A DNA stretch of 64,000 nt, taken from contig JADJWP010000002.1 of assembly GCA_016716305.1 (NCBI GenBank), positions 2,354,501 through 2,418,500 of the forward strand, written 5' to 3'. Each line of letters starts with the position of its first letter. Within the stretch, counting starts at the first letter, position 1. The position numbers and the translations under genes were made by a program. The notes beneath the pieces were generated by a model that searched no databases, was not told where the DNA came from, and worked only from the letters and a program-made list of their open reading frames with translations. Shown piece after piece: positions 60,349-64,000 of the stretch. This DNA comes from Chloracidobacterium sp. (GTDB lineage: Bacteria; Acidobacteriota; Blastocatellia; Pyrinomonadales; Pyrinomonadaceae).

Positions 60349-61152
60349 TTAGAACAGTCGAAAGTCCGTCCAATATCCCATCGACACCATCCGCACGTAG
60401 AAGTCCGAGAAGCCGACCCAGAACAGAGACATCCACGCAAAGAGCATATGCCGGCGGTTCAGCTTGCTGACCCAATTCCACAATCCTTGCCGTACGGGCT
60501 TGTCGGAAAGCACATCGCATCCGCCGCCGACCAGATGCCGCAAGCTATGACAGCCGAATGTGTATCCGCCGAGCAGGATGACGTTCATCGTCAGCACCAG
60601 CGTTCCTACCCCAATGCCGAAGCCGTCGGAGAATTGTGTTGCGGCGACGGCGTCGTAAGCGAGAATTCCGATGAAGACGATCGCAACGTACAGGAAGTAT
60701 CGATGGATATTCTGGAAGATCAGCGGAAACTTCTTCTCGCCGCGATATTCGTGCCGCGGTTCGCCGACCGCACAGGCGGGCGGATCGGCCCAAAATGCCT
60801 TGTAGTACGCACCGCGATAGTAATAGCACGTAAACCTAAATCCGCCTGGCGCCCACAGGATCAGGAAGGCGGGCGTAAGCGGCAGGATAATGTTCGGCAT
60901 CCATGCAGGCCACGCCCCAAACCAGGAGTGTGTCGAGATCGGCTGTCCTGCGGCCTCCCAGATCAGCGGCGAATACATCGGCGAAAGGTACGGCCCGTAG
61001 GTGTAATGCTCACCCTGGAACGCGGCCCACGTCGAATAGACAATGAACGCCGAAAAGCCGAGAAATGTTGCCAGCGACTGCAGCCACCATCGGTCACGAC
61101 GCGTTGTCTCGCCAAAACCGCGCCGCGTGATTGAAACCAAGTTCGATGCCAT
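60349..61152 (-). CDS. sdhC: Succinate dehydrogenase membrane subunit (cytochrome b type)
   Basis: 267 residues from the ATG at 61152 (AGGAGG about 14 bases upstream). Five transmembrane segments with potential heme- or quinone-binding histidines in FQNIHRYFLYVA, CHSLRHLVGGG and LNRRHMLFAWMS. Single large anchor subunit, similar in size to actinobacterial Sdh1 SdhC, so no separate SdhD is expected. First gene of the operon; its 3' 84 codons recur in the chimera. Confidence 0.88.
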   Translation of the reverse strand: MASNLVSITRRGFGETTRRDRWWLQSLATFLGFSAFIVYSTWAAFQGEHYTYGPYLSPMYSPLIWEAAGQPISTHSWFGAWPAWMPNIILPLTPAFLILWAPGGFRFTCYYYRGAYYKAFWADPPACAVGEPRHEYRGEKKFPLIFQNIHRYFLYVAIVFIGILAYDAVAATQFSDGFGIGVGTLVLTMNVILLGGYTFGCHSLRHLVGGGCDVLSDKPVRQGLWNWVSKLNRRHMLFAWMSLFWVGFSDFYVRMVSMGYWTDFRLF

Positions 61153-61401
61153 CGAGCCGACCTGACCTCCTGATTTAGGTGTGTTGACGAACTTGCCGGA
61201 GCGGGCTCGGAATGAGGACCCGAAACGCCGGAAGCCGGGCAAAAGCTGGAATTAAAGGACGTAACTTTGCGTGAAACTGATAAAGTTTTACGCGAAAGGC
61301 CCCGGCAAGTCAAGGAAAACCGATATTCGCTTCCTGCACCCGATTTGACTCAGATTGCGGGCCAACGTATTCTCGCTTTTCGGATTTTAGCGGTTTACCT
61401 G
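61153..61401. other. Promoter interval between sdhC and the bamA leader
   Basis: About 250 bp between the divergent sdhC and bamA units. No gene supported. The sdh operon promoter should lie here on the minus strand; no clear box pair stands out. Confidence 0.35.
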
Positions 61402-61596
61402 TATAATTTAGAGCTTTGTCGGGCAAAGTCTGAAAGGCAACCTGAGGTTGATTCGTCGAATCAAACTCGACGTAAAACATACGTCATTGAAAAGCCGCCC
61501 CCTTTGTCATTATTCCGGCGTTCTATATTAGGGAAAAGGCGGCTTTTTGAGCTTTCAGGGCTTACCATATCGCTGTTATTAGGAACTTTTTTTTGT
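61402..61596 (+). promoter_or_regulatory. Structured leader of bamA
   Basis: A TATAAT (61402-61407) is followed by a chain of small hairpins: CTTTG/CAAAG (61414-61428), CAAC/GTTG (61438-61450), then GATTC/GAATC (61450-61462), GTCGA/TCGAC (61455-61471) and GACGT/ACGTC (61469-61485). Members of the last three overlap and exclude one another. AAAAGCCGCC (61490-61499) and GGCGGCTTTT (61538-61547), ending in five T, form a terminator-like stem 49 bp before the ATG. The -35 box is weak. Confidence 0.45.
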
Positions 61597-64000
61597 ATGC
61601 AAAAATTCAGCGCATTCGGACTTGTTTTTTTGAGTCTTGCCATTATGGCGTCTCCGGTCCTTGCGAATTCGGACACAATCAAGAATGCGAACCCTCTCCC
61701 AGAAACAGTCGCAGCTCGACAACAGGTCATCGAAAGCGTGGATATCCAGGGCAATCGCCGATTGCGTGACGACGACCTTATCTATTACATCAAGTCCCGG
61801 CCCGGCGACGTTTATGACCCTGTAGCTCTCGAACGCGACCTCCGCGAGCTCCTCTCTCTGAACTTTTTCGACAAGACAGCGACCCGTGTGCTGACGACCC
61901 CCGGCGTCCGCGGCGGTGTCAACGTGATCTTTGAGGTCCGCGAATGGCCGATCATTCGCGATCTTGTTTTCACGGGAATGAAGGCCGTCACCGAGTCGGA
62001 CGTGCTCAAGGCGTTTCGCGAGCAGCGGGCGGGTATTTCGAAGGAAGCGATATACGACCCGGTCAAAGCTCGATCCGCCACCCGCATCCTTCGCGAACTT
62101 CTCGCCTCGAAAGGTTATCCGAACGCAAAGGTAAATATCAAAGAAGAAGAGGTTTCGGCGACCTCGATCGCGCTTACATTCGAGGTCGAACAGGGAAACC
62201 GCTCGAGGATAATCGACATCGTTTTCGAGGGTAACGAGAAATTCAAGGACGGCGAACTTCGAACGGCATTGCAGCTTGTCAAAGAAACCGGGTTGATATC
62301 GCGGTTCAAGGGCCAGGACATACTCGACATGCGCAAGCTGCAGTATGACCTGCAAAAGAACGTGCGTTCTTACATGTTCTCGAAGGGCTATTTTCAGGCC
62401 CGGATCGGCGAGCCCGTGGTCGAAGGCCTTGGCGTAAAGCGAACGAGCTTTCTCCCGTTCATCGTTCTCCCGATCCCGATCATTTCGACAAAGGACGATA
62501 CGCTAAGGATCGTCGTTCCGGTAACTGAAGGGCGAATTTTCCGTGTCGGTGAGCTCAAGGTCGAAGGAAACTCGATCTTCTCCGAACAGCAGATCCTGAG
62601 CTACATCGGCTTGAGGTCGGGCGAGATCGCAGACGGCAAACGTCTTCAGGACGCAGTTTACGAAGATCTGAAAAAGGTCTACGGCGGGCAGGGCTTTGTC
62701 AATTACAACGCCGAATTCGAACCCAACTTCAAAGACAATCCGACGAACGCTGCCGAAGGGATCGTCGACATCACGATCACTATCGAGGAAGGCAAGCAGT
62801 TTTCGCTTCGGCGGCTGGAATTTACCGGCAACACTTTCACCCGCGATCGGGTGATGCGGCGTGAATTTCTGATCAACGAAGGCGATATTTACAATCAGAA
62901 TTACCTCGAAATATCGATCGCCCGGCTAAACCAAACGCAGTATTTCGACCCGATCGATAAGGATCAGGACGTTGAGATAAGGACAGACGAGGAACAGGGC
63001 GACGTTGACCTGATCGTCAAGATCAAGGAAAAAGGAAGGCAGCAGATCTCGTTCAACGGCGGCATTTCGGGCGTCGGCGGTTCGTTTTTCGGCCTCGAAT
63101 ATTCAACGAACAACCTGGCCGGCCGCGGCGAAATATTGTCCTTCAACGTTGGCGCCGGCAACCGTCAGCAGAGCCTTCAGTTCACATATCAGGAACCTTA
63201 CTTTCGAAACCGTCCGATCTCGGTCGGGTTTTCGCTCTTTGCCTCGCGGTACAAGTTTTTTGGCGAAGGCACGTTTCTGACGCAAAACCAGGACATTCTC
63301 AATGACCTGTTCGATCCGCTCGGCCAGGTCCAGACCGACGAAAGCAACCTCTTCACCCAGAGCACGTATGGTGCAACCGTGTTTGCGACCGCACCGCTTT
63401 CCGAGCTGTTCTTCAAAAAGCGAAGGTTCACCCAGTTTTCACGTGTCGGGCTGACCTATCAGTTTTCGACCACTTCGATAGAAGATCCCGAGATCAACGA
63501 ATCAGCCGATCCGGCGGAACGGATCCCGGTCATCTATCGTCAGCCGGGCATCATCACCAGCCGCGTGACCGGCTCATTCGTATATGATACGCGGCAGCCG
63601 GCAGCAAACGGCATCGACACCCTGAGCGGATCGCAGCTTAGCCTTTCGTTCGCATTGGCCGGGCTCGGCGGCGACGTCCGAACATATCAGCCGAACGTTT
63701 CTTATTCGAAGTTCATCCCGGTCCGTAGAAAGAAATCTAAGAACCCTGAGGTGTTTGCTTTCAGGATACAGGCAGGAACCATCGGCGCATTTGCAACGAC
63801 CGATACGATCCGAAATGCCAACTCGATCGCGTTCATCGGCGGCGTACCGGTCTATGAGCGTTATTATCTCGGAAGCGAGAATGACATTCGCGGCTACAAC
63901 TCGCGAGCGATCGGGCCGATAGCCCCGTTCGACACATATGTCACGACCCGCAACATCCAGGTGGCGACGAATAGTTTTGGAACCCCCGTTCCGATCACAG
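61597..64000 (+). CDS. bamA: Outer membrane protein assembly factor BamA (partial, cut at window end)
   Basis: About 801 codons are visible. Signal peptide (FGLVFLSLAIMASPVLA) is followed by five POTRA-like repeats (for example IESVDIQGNRRLRDDDLIYYI, IIDIVFEGNEKFKDGELRTALQL, VGELKVEGNSIFSEQQILSYI, LRRLEFTGNTFTRDRVMRREF). The Omp85 barrel begins near NGGISGVGGSFFGLEYSTNNLAGRG, and YERYYLGSENDIRGYNSRAIG carries the RGY-type loop-6 motif. It inserts beta-barrel proteins into the outer membrane. The frame is open to the last base; the remaining barrel strands lie beyond. Confidence 0.95.
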   Translation, partial: MQKFSAFGLVFLSLAIMASPVLANSDTIKNANPLPETVAARQQVIESVDIQGNRRLRDDDLIYYIKSRPGDVYDPVALERDLRELLSLNFFDKTATRVLTTPGVRGGVNVIFEVREWPIIRDLVFTGMKAVTESDVLKAFREQRAGISKEAIYDPVKARSATRILRELLASKGYPNAKVNIKEEEVSATSIALTFEVEQGNRSRIIDIVFEGNEKFKDGELRTALQLVKETGLISRFKGQDILDMRKLQYDLQKNVRSYMFSKGYFQARIGEPVVEGLGVKRTSFLPFIVLPIPIISTKDDTLRIVVPVTEGRIFRVGELKVEGNSIFSEQQILSYIGLRSGEIADGKRLQDAVYEDLKKVYGGQGFVNYNAEFEPNFKDNPTNAAEGIVDITITIEEGKQFSLRRLEFTGNTFTRDRVMRREFLINEGDIYNQNYLEISIARLNQTQYFDPIDKDQDVEIRTDEEQGDVDLIVKIKEKGRQQISFNGGISGVGGSFFGLEYSTNNLAGRGEILSFNVGAGNRQQSLQFTYQEPYFRNRPISVGFSLFASRYKFFGEGTFLTQNQDILNDLFDPLGQVQTDESNLFTQSTYGATVFATAPLSELFFKKRRFTQFSRVGLTYQFSTTSIEDPEINESADPAERIPVIYRQPGIITSRVTGSFVYDTRQPAANGIDTLSGSQLSLSFALAGLGGDVRTYQPNVSYSKFIPVRRKKSKNPEVFAFRIQAGTIGAFATTDTIRNANSIAFIGGVPVYERYYLGSENDIRGYNSRAIGPIAPFDTYVTTRNIQVATNSFGTPVPIT

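Overview
The window looks like a chromosomal segment of a Gram-negative, aerobic heterotroph of moderately high GC. An outer membrane is implied by bamA, a LpxL/HtrB-type acyltransferase and many lipoprotein or Sec signal peptides. The mix of a K+-type membrane pyrophosphatase, a three-gene succinate dehydrogenase resembling the actinobacterial Sdh1 type, and many secreted serine hydrolases and DUF families suggests Acidobacteriota (Blastocatellia-like). That assignment is inference from gene content; no rRNA is present to confirm it.

Layout. 0-3 kb (minus): amidase (cut by the window edge), osmoprotectant-type ABC ATPase, guaA. 3-6 kb: a RepA-like AAA ATPase followed by a parS-like palindrome, a DUF1801 protein, a DUF1036 secreted protein, and tRNA-Asn with promoter and terminator. 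6-10.3 kb: clpC, a DUF1232 membrane protein, pta. 10.3-17 kb (minus): exported metalloprotease-like, cyclase, cyanophycinase-like and NTF2-like proteins, then a lipid mini-cluster (acyltransferase, fabF, acyl carrier protein). 17-19.6 kb (plus): acyl desaturase with an elaborate upstream region, and a histidine kinase/response regulator pair. 19.6-24.9 kb: PD-(D/E)XK nuclease-like and SGNH hydrolase genes, a lipoprotein, and an ABC exporter. 25-35 kb: 3D-domain protein, PilZ, saccharopine-dehydrogenase-like, beta-lactamase-like and penicillin-acylase-like proteins, an ECF sigma factor, a PLP enzyme. 35-39.5 kb: lepB, carA, hppA. 40-52 kb: accessory stretch with hicAB, a CPBP protease, many small DUF genes in operon-like runs, a HerA-like ATPase, a beta-propeller/MoaD pair, a Y1 transposase, and vapBC. 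52-61 kb (minus): TPR protein, namZ, small proteins and an expanded sdh operon. 61.6 kb to the end: bamA, truncated by the window edge.

Most notable. (1) The sdh operon carries an in-frame chimeric gene: the first 35 residues of SdhA fused to the last 84 residues of SdhC. It sits between intact sdhC and sdhA and is translationally coupled to an unrelated membrane protein. It is best explained as the junction of a tandem duplication. (2) Two other modules, hicAB and a secreted TPR gene, are followed by a partial copy of the 3' end of the gene that precedes them. With the sdh case, three loci within about 21 kb share this '3-prime echo' architecture. (3) vapBC has a four-half-site operator whose proximal repeat can also fold over the vapB ribosome binding site. 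(4) A parS-like palindrome lies just after a RepA-like ATPase gene. (5) bamA has a long leader with mutually exclusive small hairpins and a terminator-like stem.

Starts: several genes have an in-frame TTG, GTG or ATG upstream of the start chosen here. The chosen start is justified by a ribosome binding site, a signal peptide or family length. All family assignments come from motif recognition by eye.
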